From positions 1 through 5,200 of the forward strand of contig QHON01000061.1 in NCBI GenBank assembly GCA_003218815.1: a DNA stretch of 5,200 bases. Reading direction: 5' to 3'. The DNA comes from Verrucomicrobiota bacterium. GTDB lineage: Bacteria > Verrucomicrobiota > Verrucomicrobiia > Chthoniobacterales > UBA10450. The position numbers and the translations under genes are program-made. Each line of letters begins with the position of its first letter. Position 1 is the stretch's first letter. Positions 1 through 5,200 of this stretch are shown one piece after another. Under the pieces are notes generated by a model, which saw only the letters and a program-made list of their open reading frames with translations, was not told the origin of the DNA and made no database searches.

Positions 1-570
1 GTCGCAATCGAGGCCGATGTGAGCAAGCCGCGCGACATCGAGCGTATTGTCGCGACGGCCCTGGCCCAATTGAAAGGCCATCTCGACGTGCTCGTGAACA
101 ACGCCTCCACCATCGGGCCGTCGCCGATGCCGAACCTGCTCGATTATCCGGTCGAAGATTTCCGCGGAGTCCTCGATACAAACTTGATCGGGCCATTTTT
201 GCTGATAAAGAACGCCCTACCGGCGATGATCGAGCGGGGCGGTTCTATCATCAACGTAACCAGCGACGCCGGCCAGGTCGGTTACCCAGGCTGGGGCGCC
301 TATGGCATTTCCAAATTCGGCCTTGAAGGGATGTCGCAAACGTGGGCATCGGAATTGGAAGACACGAATGTGCGCGTCAATTGGGTCGATCCCGGAAGCA
401 TGAACACGGCGATGCATCGCGCCGCCGAACCCCAAGAGGATCCGACGGAATGGGCGAATCCCGCTGACGTAACCGATGTTTTTGTCTTCCTCGCTTCCGA
501 TGAATCGAAGGGCATCACGGGAAAGCGGTTTCAAGCGCAAGAACAGTGGAAAGCTACCCTCTCAAAATAA
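1..570 (+). CDS. SDR family NAD(P)-dependent oxidoreductase, 5' end outside window
   Basis: This is a classical short-chain dehydrogenase/reductase, a soluble NAD(P)-dependent oxidoreductase with a Rossmann fold; its substrate cannot be told. Reading from base 1, the frame gives 189 codons to the TAA at 568-570. Visible landmarks in window codons are the post-beta3 Asp-Val (6-7), the NNAS form of the NNAG motif (33-36), the catalytic Asn in DTNLIGPF (61), catalytic Ser in NVTSDAG (88), the YGISK catalytic Tyr and Lys (101 and 105, the usual 13 residues after Ser), the DPG motif (130-132) and a C-terminal FLASDE...GITGKRF segment. The full active-site tetrad is therefore present. The glycine-rich TGxxxGxG cofactor loop, about 60 residues, must lie upstream of the window, giving a normal total near 250. 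The GTG at base 19 is internal, not a start. The next gene begins on the base after the stop, implying an operon with the QueA-like protein. Confidence 0.93.
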   Translation, partial: VAIEADVSKPRDIERIVATALAQLKGHLDVLVNNASTIGPSPMPNLLDYPVEDFRGVLDTNLIGPFLLIKNALPAMIERGGSIINVTSDAGQVGYPGWGAYGISKFGLEGMSQTWASELEDTNVRVNWVDPGSMNTAMHRAAEPQEDPTEWANPADVTDVFVFLASDESKGITGKRFQAQEQWKATLSK

Positions 571-573
571 ATG
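568..573 (+). promoter_or_regulatory. Stop-start junction coupling the SDR and QueA-like genes
   Basis: The TAA stop of the SDR (568-570) is followed with no spacer by the ATG of the next gene (571-573), in the same frame. There is no good Shine-Dalgarno sequence at the normal distance; the nearest purine run, GGAAAG at 548-553, is 17 bases upstream. Translation of the second gene therefore probably relies on ribosomes terminating on the first. The coupling is inferred from the layout. Confidence 0.55.
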
Positions 574-1626
574 GGCGCACCATTTGCTTTCACGTTGCCG
601 GCGGAGCTGAGCGCGAAGGAGCCGCCGGAGCGGCGGGGCATTCGGCGTGATCAAGTGCGATTGCTCGTAATCGAGCGCGCGACCGGAAAGATCGAGCACA
701 CGCGTTTCGACAAGATCGACAGTTACCTGCGACAAAAGGATCTACTTGTTTTTAATTCCAGCCGCACGCTCCCGGCGTCCCTGCGCGGTTGCAGTTGTGG
801 CGCCCGGCATGGCCCTTGCATGGAAGTGCGTCTGGCCGAGCACTTGCCGGACGATTCCTGGCTGGCCCTTCTTCTTTGCGAGCAGGGCGATCCTTTCGGC
901 TGCGGATTACGTGAGGGAATGCAAATCGAATTCGCGGAAGGACTCACCGCCGCCGTGCTGGCGCGCGACGCGAACATTCCGCGTCTTTGGAAACTGCACT
1001 TCTCGATTTCCGGGACGCAACTCGTCGATCTGATCTACCGGTTGGGAAAACCGATCCGGTACGAGTACGTCTCGGCACCATGGGATCTCGATTATTACCA
1101 AACCGTTTACGCGAAAGAGCCCGGCTCGGCCGAAATGCCATCCGCCGGCCGCGCGTTTACCTGGAAATTGTTGCTCGATCTAAAGCGCCGCGGTATCGAG
1201 AGCGCCTACATCATTCTGCACACCGGACTTTCTTCCTACATGGACGACGAACTTGATCGCGCCCATCCCGCTTCAGAAGAAGAATATTTCATCAGTCAAA
1301 TTACCGCTGAGAAGGTCAATTCGGCACGCGAGAACGGCGGCCGCGTTATCGCAGTCGGCACGACTGTCGTGCGCGCGTTGGAATCAGCCGCCGATTCGGA
1401 TGGCTGCGTACATGAAAAGCAGGGCTACACGCGATTAACAATCGATAGTCAACATCGTTTGAAAGCGGTCGATGGATTGCTCACTGGTTTGCACGAACCG
1501 GAAGCGAGTCATCTCGATTTACTAAGCGCATTTTTGTCCGCCGAAAGGATTCGCGCGGCCTACGAGGAAGCGATTGCGAGAAAATATCTCTGGCACGAGT
1601 TCGGCGATTTGAATCTGATCCTGTAA
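571..1626 (+). CDS. Divergent QueA-family protein (S-adenosylmethionine:tRNA ribosyltransferase-isomerase-like)
   Basis: Canonical QueA transfers and isomerises the ribosyl part of S-adenosylmethionine onto preQ1 in tRNA to make epoxyqueuosine. This 351-residue protein has the family's length and motif order: LPAEL near 9-13, RLLVIER 30-36, LLVFNSSRTLPAS 58-70, YQTVYA 176-181, GSAEMPSAGRAFT 185-197, LHTGLSS 216-222, E237-E238-Y239, GRVIAVGTTVVRALES 257-272, VDGLLTGLHEP 300-310 and YLWHEFGDLNLIL 339-351. Most signatures are altered. Canonical NDTRVIPAR, AAPTAGLHFT, HVGAGTF, TNFHLPKSTL and FFSYGD become NSSRTLPAS, EMPSAGRAFT, HTGLSSY, TGLHEPEASH and WHEFGD. A Cys-rich segment (C74, C76, C83) replaces the usual short loop after the arginine-rich strand. 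I recall similar divergent forms in actinobacteria. Automated annotation would say queA; I give no symbol because the true substrate is doubtful. The gene starts at the base after the SDR stop, and no queuosine gene is nearby. Confidence 0.85.
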   Translation: MGAPFAFTLPAELSAKEPPERRGIRRDQVRLLVIERATGKIEHTRFDKIDSYLRQKDLLVFNSSRTLPASLRGCSCGARHGPCMEVRLAEHLPDDSWLALLLCEQGDPFGCGLREGMQIEFAEGLTAAVLARDANIPRLWKLHFSISGTQLVDLIYRLGKPIRYEYVSAPWDLDYYQTVYAKEPGSAEMPSAGRAFTWKLLLDLKRRGIESAYIILHTGLSSYMDDELDRAHPASEEEYFISQITAEKVNSARENGGRVIAVGTTVVRALESAADSDGCVHEKQGYTRLTIDSQHRLKAVDGLLTGLHEPEASHLDLLSAFLSAERIRAAYEEAIARKYLWHEFGDLNLIL

Positions 1627-1653
1627 CAATTCGCAAAATTCGTCGGTGAAGCC

Positions 1654-1670
1654 ACGGCCCTGTGGGCCGT
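1654..1670 (+). terminator. Possible weak terminator hairpin after the SDR/QueA-like unit
   Basis: ACGGCCC and GGGCCGT form a perfect 7-bp GC-rich stem with a three-base loop (TGT), 27 bases after the QueA-like stop codon. The following bases are CCATTTTCC, so the T-run is short and displaced. Position and stem favour a transcription end or mRNA 3' stabiliser; the missing clean U-tract keeps the call weak. Confidence 0.4.
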
Positions 1671-1822
1671 CCATTTTCCACGAAAGCGGTGCATTAGATC
1701 GACCGGCTATAGGTCAAGGTCTGGTAAAGCCTTATCTGGCGCTGCGCCATACATAACGCCGCCTTCGCCATGAACCTCGTGGGAACTTTTCGGTTCGCGA
1801 ATGGCGCAAAATGGATGCGGAC

Positions 1823-1838
1823 GCGATCCCTGGATCGC
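1823..1838. repeat. Short perfect palindrome in the intergenic gap
   Basis: GCGATCC (1823-1829) and GGATCGC (1832-1838) are perfect inverted copies separated by CT. The site lies about 105 bases before the glycosyltransferase start. It could be a protein-binding site, part of a dispersed repeat, or chance; GATC-rich words are common in this window. Confidence 0.3.
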
Positions 1839-1942
1839 TATAGCCAAAGAGCCGCCCGGAGCGATCGACGATTGGCGTGTCGCCTGAGGATGGGTTAAAG
1901 AATGCAGCCGGCACGAGCTGTCGCCATAGTATTTCTGCTCAA

Positions 1943-2659
1943 ATGATTTCCTTTATTGTCCCCGCTTACAACGAAGAGCTGGAGCTTTCCTCTACACTCG
2001 CCGCGATTCGCGCCTCGGCCTCTGGCGCGGCTCAGCCGCACGAAATCATCGTGGTTGACGATGCATCGACTGATGCGACCGCCAAAGCTGCCACAGCGGC
2101 TGGCGCCCGGGTCATCTCGATCAATCGGCGGCAGATCGCAGCGGCCCGCAATGCGGGCGCATTCGCCGCGCGGGGTGCGTACTTGTTTTTCATCGATTCC
2201 GATACCCGGATTAACCAGACGCACATTGTCGAAGGAATTGCCGCTCTAAAGGCCGGTTACGCGGGCGGCAGTGCGCGCGTTGTGATGGACGGATTCATGC
2301 CCCTATGGGGTCGTATTTTCGTGCGCGTCTTTTGCACCCTTTATTTCGGACTTAATCTGGGCGCGGGCGCCTTTCTTTTCACAACACGGCGCAATTTCGA
2401 TGCGGTTGGTGGATTCGATGAGCAATATTTTGTCGGCGAAGAAGTCTATTTCAGTCTGGCCCTGAGAAAACTAGGCCGATTCAAAGTGCTGCGGGAACCG
2501 ATTGTAACTTCAGGCCGGAAATTGCGCATGTATTCGATGCGGCGTGTTTTTGTCCGGTTATTCTCGATCGTTGTTGGCGGGCCGAAAGCCGCTCGCTCGC
2601 GGGACAAACTCGACGTTTGGTACGATGGCAAACGCGAAAATCGCACCGCTGAGACGTAG
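1943..2659 (+). CDS. Family 2 glycosyltransferase
   Basis: This is a 238-residue GT-A fold glycosyltransferase of family 2, expected to move a sugar from a nucleotide-activated donor to a glycan, lipid or other acceptor at the cytoplasmic face of the membrane. Motifs in order are the opening strand ISFIVPAYNEE (2-12), VVDDAS (37-42) for nucleotide binding, ARNAGA (68-73), the metal-binding DSD (85-87) inside FFIDSDTRI, and VGGFDEQYFVGEEVYF (155-170), whose acidic GEE is where the catalytic base usually sits. A hydrophobic stretch near 121-147 may touch the membrane. The ATG at 1943 is chosen because the core beta strand begins at once; an in-frame GTG at 1877 would add 22 residues without family character. 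No Shine-Dalgarno sequence precedes either start. At 238 residues it is a compact, single-domain member. Donor and acceptor cannot be told, and no polysaccharide gene is beside it. Confidence 0.9.
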   Translation: MISFIVPAYNEELELSSTLAAIRASASGAAQPHEIIVVDDASTDATAKAATAAGARVISINRRQIAAARNAGAFAARGAYLFFIDSDTRINQTHIVEGIAALKAGYAGGSARVVMDGFMPLWGRIFVRVFCTLYFGLNLGAGAFLFTTRRNFDAVGGFDEQYFVGEEVYFSLALRKLGRFKVLREPIVTSGRKLRMYSMRRVFVRLFSIVVGGPKAARSRDKLDVWYDGKRENRTAET

Positions 2660-2661
2660 AG

Positions 2662-2679
2662 ACGCGTGTCATCACGCGT
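2662..2679 (+). terminator. Hairpin directly after the glycosyltransferase gene
   Basis: ACGCGTG and CACGCGT pair perfectly over 7 bp with a TCAT loop, starting two bases after the stop codon. Each arm also contains the self-complementary ACGCGT. No T-run follows (AAGAGCCC), so it is not a standard intrinsic terminator. It may be a 3'-end stabiliser, a Rho-dependent end, or a palindromic intergenic repeat. Confidence 0.4.
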
Positions 2680-2701
2680 AAGAGCCCTCCGTGATCCGTA
2701 G

Positions 2702-2729
2702 TTGCTAAGTGCGCCCCTTCGTTTAGAAT
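2702..2729 (+). promoter_or_regulatory. rpsO: Possible sigma70-type promoter of rpsO
   Basis: TTGCTA (2702-2707) and TAGAAT (2724-2729) are spaced by 16 bases and match the TTGACA/TATAAT consensus at 4 of 6 and 5 of 6 positions. If used, transcription would begin near 2735-2737, leaving only about 6-8 untranslated bases before the rpsO ATG at 2743. That would be an almost leaderless mRNA, in keeping with the lack of a strong ribosome-binding site. This rests on sequence likeness only. Confidence 0.35.
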
Positions 2730-2742
2730 AGGCGCTTCGCTT

Positions 2743-3006
2743 ATGGCAGAGAGCACAGCAACGTTGAACCTCAAGGAGTTCCAACTGCACGACAAAGATA
2801 CTGGTAGCGCGGATATGCAGGTCGCACTTCTCACGCGCCGGATCGAGCATTTGACCGAACACCTGAAGAGCAACGCCAAAGATCACTCCTCGCGTCGCGG
2901 CCTCCTCAAGATGGTCGCGCAGCGGCGGAGTTTGCTCGATTATTTGAACAGATCGCAAGCGGATCGCTATAAAAAGCTGATCGACAGGCTGAACCTGCGC
3001 AAATAA
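2743..3006 (+). CDS. rpsO: 30S ribosomal protein S15
   Basis: S15 is a primary 16S rRNA-binding protein that organises the central domain of the small subunit. The 87-residue product has the normal length and the four-helix pattern. The family hallmark KDHSSRRGLLKMVAQRR spans about 46-62, followed by LLDYL (64-68), RYKKLIDRL (75-83) and the terminal LRK. Residues matching the known rRNA contacts His, Asp and Ser are present at 40, 47 and 50. The early helix reads DTGSADMQVALL rather than the commoner GSxEVQ form. The ATG at 2743 is the only sensible start; the best ribosome-binding candidate is AGG at 2730-2732, ten bases upstream and weak. The gene precedes pnp, the conserved arrangement in many bacteria. 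In several phyla S15 represses its own mRNA through different leader structures. Confidence 0.97.
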   Translation: MAESTATLNLKEFQLHDKDTGSADMQVALLTRRIEHLTEHLKSNAKDHSSRRGLLKMVAQRRSLLDYLNRSQADRYKKLIDRLNLRK

Positions 3007-3011
3007 TCGCG

Positions 3012-3060
3012 TCGATCTTTGAGAAGCGTCGCATCCAACTGTTTGCCTGCTCAAAGTCGA
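3012..3060 (+). terminator. Stem-loop after rpsO, possible 3'-end or processing structure
   Basis: Bases 3012-3023 pair with 3050-3060 (CTCAAAGTCGA) in 11 base pairs, with T3016 bulged and a 26-base loop. It begins six bases after the rpsO TAA, the place of the rpsO terminator in E. coli. No U-tract follows (AGATAACTAG), so if it ends transcription it does so weakly; it may instead protect the rpsO mRNA end or be cleaved. Confidence 0.45.
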
Positions 3061-3090
3061 AGATAACTAGAAACACAACAGAATCAGCGG

Positions 3091-3178
3091 TCCAGGCCGA
3101 ACGAATCACCTTGGATTTTAGGTTTTAGCCCCGAAAACATTCGGAGCTAAAACCTACAGTCAGGGTGACCGGCCTGGA
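3091..3178 (+). ncRNA. Long structured pnp leader, extended stem-loop (cis element)
   Basis: An 88-base nested inverted repeat ends 23 bases before the pnp start codon. Outer stem: 3091-3099 with 3170-3178 (9 bp, TCCAGGCCG/CGGCCTGGA). Middle stem: 3106-3113 with 3161-3168 (8 pairs, one G-T). Inner stem: TAGGTTTTAGC (3119-3129) with GCTAAAACCTA (3146-3156), 11 perfect pairs; then one C-A mismatch, then CCGAA/TTCGG (3131-3135/3140-3144) closed by AACA. No U-run follows. In E. coli, the pnp leader contains a long duplex cut by RNase III and then used by PNPase to lower its own expression; an equivalent role here is inference from position and shape. Alternatively it is a palindromic dispersed repeat. 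Confidence 0.6.
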
Positions 3179-3201
3179 ACTCGCACATCCAGAAAAGTAA
3201 A

Positions 3202-5200
3202 ATGCAACAAAAGGTCACGGCCCAAATTGGGGCTACTCACATCTCTATCGAAACCGGCAAAATCGCCAGGCTCGCCGACGGCGCGGTCGTCGTCTCATGC
3301 GGCGACACCATGGTGCTGGCCAGCGCGGTCTCAGCCACAATTATCAAGGAAGGTCAGGATTATTTTCCGCTCACAGTCGATTATCGCGAAAAAGCGGCTG
3401 CGGTGGGGAAGTTCCCGGGGGGCTATTTCAAGCGCGAAGGACGGCCGACGGAAAAGGAAACTCTCACTTCGCGCATGATCGATCGGCCGCTCCGGCCGCT
3501 TTTTCCTCAGGGATATTTTTACGATACCCAAATCATCTCGATCCTGCTTAGTGCGGATGGCGAAAACGATCCCGACATTCTCGCGATTAACGGCGCCTCG
3601 GCGGCGCTTTGCGTTTCCGACATTCCATTTATCGGACCGATCGGGGCGGTTCGGGTCGGTCGGGTGAACGGTCAGTTCGTCGCTAATCCAACACACACCG
3701 AACGCGAACAAAGCGACCTCGACCTGGTTTATGTCGGCACGGAAAACGACGTCCTTATGATCGAAGGCGCGGCCAAGGAACTCCCCGAAGCTGATTTCGT
3801 GAAGGCGCTTGAGTTTGCGCATGGGCATGCGCGCGAGATGATCCAGATCCAAAAAGAGCTTGCGTCGCAAGCAGGCAAGCCGAAGCGGGAGATGCCTCTG
3901 CTTCAGGTAAATCAGGACCTCCTGGAGATTGCTTATCGAGTCGCAGGCGATCGGATTGAAGGCGCGCTTTACACCGAGGGCAAAGTCGCGCGCACAAAGG
4001 CAATCGACGCGCTGCGCGAAGAAGTGAAGATGTCGATCCTCGAAAAGTATCCCGAGGCCGACAAATTTTCGATCTCACAAGCATTCGATTACGTCCAAAA
4101 GAAAGCGTTCCGCATCAGCGTTCTGGATAAGCAAAAACGCGTTGATGGCCGCAGCTATCAAGATCTGCGTCCAATTTCGTGCGATGTTGGCGTCCTGCCG
4201 CGCGCCCATGGTTCGGCAATTTTCCAGCGTGGCGAAACCCAGGCACTCGCCCTAGCCACGCTCGCGCCGATTGAAGAGGCGCAGATGATCGATGCTTATG
4301 GCGGTGGCGAACAATCGAAGCGGTTTATTTTACATTACAATTTTCCGCCGTTCAGTGTCGGCGAAACGGGCCGTACCGGCGGGGCGAGCCGGCGAGAGAT
4401 TGGCCATGGCGCGCTGGCGGAGCGCTCGCTCGAGCCAGTCGTGCCGGGCGAAAACGATTTTCGTTACGCCATCCGCATTTCCAGCGAGATCATGGAATCG
4501 AACGGATCGACCTCAATGGCGAGCGTTTGCGGCGGCATGCTCGCGTTGATGGATGCCGGTGTGCCGGTGAAAAGTCCAGTCGCGGGAATATCCGTCGGCC
4601 TGGTGACGGAACACGGCGAAGATCGACAACTGAAACGTTACGAGTTACTCACTGACATTATCGGTTCCGAAGATCATTTCGGCGACATGGACTTCAAACT
4701 TTGCGGGACCGATACCGGCATCACCGGTTATCAGCTCGATCTGAAACTTCCGGGCATCACTCACAAAATTATGGCCGAAGCCATTTTCCGCGCCCGAGAA
4801 GCGCGCATGAAAATTCTCGAGATCATGCGTGCCAAGCTCGACAAGCCGCGGCCGGAATTATCGAAGTACGCGCCGCGTATTGAAACGATCAAAATCAATC
4901 CGGAGAAAATTGGCGCCCTTATCGGGCCGGGCGGCAAAACCATTAAGGGCATCGTCGCCGAGACCGGCGCCGAAATTAATATCGAGGACGACGGCTCGGT
5001 CCACATCTATGCGACTAGCGGCGAGAGTATGGCGCGCGCCAAAGAAATCATCGGCGGCATGACCCGCGAAATCGAGATTGGGCAGACTTACCAGGGTCGC
5101 GTCGTTTCGGTGAAGGAATTTGGCGCGTTTGTGGAGGTTTTCCCGGGCAGAGACGGGCTCGTGCATATTTCGGAGCTCGCGGATTTCCGGGTGAAACGAA
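3202..5200 (+). CDS. pnp: Polyribonucleotide nucleotidyltransferase (PNPase), 3' end outside window
   Basis: PNPase is the trimeric 3'-to-5' phosphorolytic exoribonuclease of mRNA decay and the degradosome. The frame is open from ATG 3202 to the window end: 666 codons of a usual 700 or so. The domains are: first RNase PH domain about 10-140, with FPGGYFKREGRP at 71-82 and SRMIDRPLRPLFP following; helical linker about 150-300; and second RNase PH domain from DGRSYQDLRPI (315-325), with RGETQ 343-347, HYNFPPFSVGETG from 378, RREIGHGALAER and the phosphate-binding SNGSTSMASVCGG (433-445). The catalytic Asp491, Asp497 and Lys499 lie in EDHFGDMDFK and correspond to E. coli D486, D492 and K494. A KH domain follows with GPGGK at 575-579, and an S1 domain starts near 627 and is cut by the window edge. 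The ribosome-binding site is weak (AGAAAAG, 3191-3197). All catalytic residues are present, so the enzyme should be active. Confidence 0.98.
   Translation, partial: MQQKVTAQIGATHISIETGKIARLADGAVVVSCGDTMVLASAVSATIIKEGQDYFPLTVDYREKAAAVGKFPGGYFKREGRPTEKETLTSRMIDRPLRPLFPQGYFYDTQIISILLSADGENDPDILAINGASAALCVSDIPFIGPIGAVRVGRVNGQFVANPTHTEREQSDLDLVYVGTENDVLMIEGAAKELPEADFVKALEFAHGHAREMIQIQKELASQAGKPKREMPLLQVNQDLLEIAYRVAGDRIEGALYTEGKVARTKAIDALREEVKMSILEKYPEADKFSISQAFDYVQKKAFRISVLDKQKRVDGRSYQDLRPISCDVGVLPRAHGSAIFQRGETQALALATLAPIEEAQMIDAYGGGEQSKRFILHYNFPPFSVGETGRTGGASRREIGHGALAERSLEPVVPGENDFRYAIRISSEIMESNGSTSMASVCGGMLALMDAGVPVKSPVAGISVGLVTEHGEDRQLKRYELLTDIIGSEDHFGDMDFKLCGTDTGITGYQLDLKLPGITHKIMAEAIFRAREARMKILEIMRAKLDKPRPELSKYAPRIETIKINPEKIGALIGPGGKTIKGIVAETGAEINIEDDGSVHIYATSGESMARAKEIIGGMTREIEIGQTYQGRVVSVKEFGAFVEVFPGRDGLVHISELADFRVKR

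Larger units (their letters stand above)
1627..1942 (+). other. Intergenic region, no supported gene
   Basis: This 316-base gap separates the QueA-like gene from the glycosyltransferase. I find no RNA gene and no open frame with a recognisable domain; a 42-codon frame from ATG 1770 and a 60-codon frame on the minus strand look like chance. The gap holds three short perfect palindromes: 1654-1670, 1737-1749 (6-bp arms TGGCGC/GCGCCA around one T) and 1823-1838. It presumably contains the promoter of the glycosyltransferase, but I see no convincing -35/-10 pair. Confidence 0.6.

Noticed and set aside
1705..1845. GGCTATAG/CTATAGCC 8-bp inverted repeat, flanked by GATCGAC direct copies at 1697-1703 and 1863-1869, resembling a miniature transposable element
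   Set aside because: An 8-bp inverted match in a region this size is roughly expected by chance, and GATCG words are frequent throughout the window.
1732..1914. 60-residue open frame on the minus strand, and a 42-codon frame from ATG 1770 on the plus strand
   Set aside because: No recognisable domain, no ribosome-binding site, and an Arg/Ser-rich composition typical of chance frames in GC-rich DNA. The possibility of a repeat is noted under the gap.
1877..1942. Upstream GTG start extending the glycosyltransferase by 22 residues
   Set aside because: The extra residues show no family similarity, and the GT-A core begins exactly at the ATG at 1943.
2446..3054. 202-residue minus-strand open frame covering the glycosyltransferase end and rpsO
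   Set aside because: It is antisense to clear S15 and glycosyltransferase coding sequence and shows no family motifs; it is a shadow of the real genes.
3043..3073. Separate pnp promoter, TTGCCT with TAACTA or TAGAAA
   Set aside because: Spacings of 15 and 19 bases and poor matches; not better than chance, although a pnp promoter in the spacer cannot be excluded.
3227..3551. Plus-strand open frames of 83-84 residues inside pnp
   Set aside because: They lie in the other frames of an unbroken PNPase reading frame with all its motifs.

Overview
The window is a stretch of ordinary bacterial chromosome with moderate to high GC, and every gene lies on the + strand. It carries the near-universal pair rpsO–pnp (ribosomal protein S15 and polynucleotide phosphorylase). 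Upstream of that pair are a family-2 glycosyltransferase gene and a two-gene unit made of a short-chain dehydrogenase/reductase (SDR) and a divergent QueA-family protein. None of the starts has a strong Shine-Dalgarno sequence. The S15 and PNPase sequences and the weak ribosome-binding sites would fit a soil bacterium of the Verrucomicrobia or Acidobacteria type, but this placement is an impression and not a proof. I see no mobile element, CRISPR array, tRNA or rRNA.

Layout: (1) 1-570 is the C-terminal three quarters of an SDR whose N-terminus lies before the window. (2) 571-1626 is a 351-residue QueA-family protein that starts directly on the base after the SDR stop and in the same frame. 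(3) 1627-1942 is a 316-base non-coding gap with several short perfect palindromes. (4) 1943-2659 is a small GT2 glycosyltransferase, followed by a 7-bp hairpin. (5) 2743-3006 is rpsO, with a promoter-like sequence very close to its start. (6) 3007-3201 is a 195-base spacer largely filled by two stem-loops, the second one long and strong. (7) 3202 to the window end is pnp, complete except for the end of its S1 domain.

Function: rpsO and pnp form the familiar translation and RNA-decay cluster. The structured spacer is where the E. coli system places the rpsO terminator and the RNase III/PNPase-controlled pnp leader, so an analogous control is plausible here. The SDR and QueA-like genes look translationally coupled and probably share a pathway. 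The QueA-like protein differs from canonical QueA at nearly all of its signature motifs and carries a cysteine cluster, so queuosine synthesis should not be assumed. This pair and the pnp leader structure are the two most interesting items in the window.
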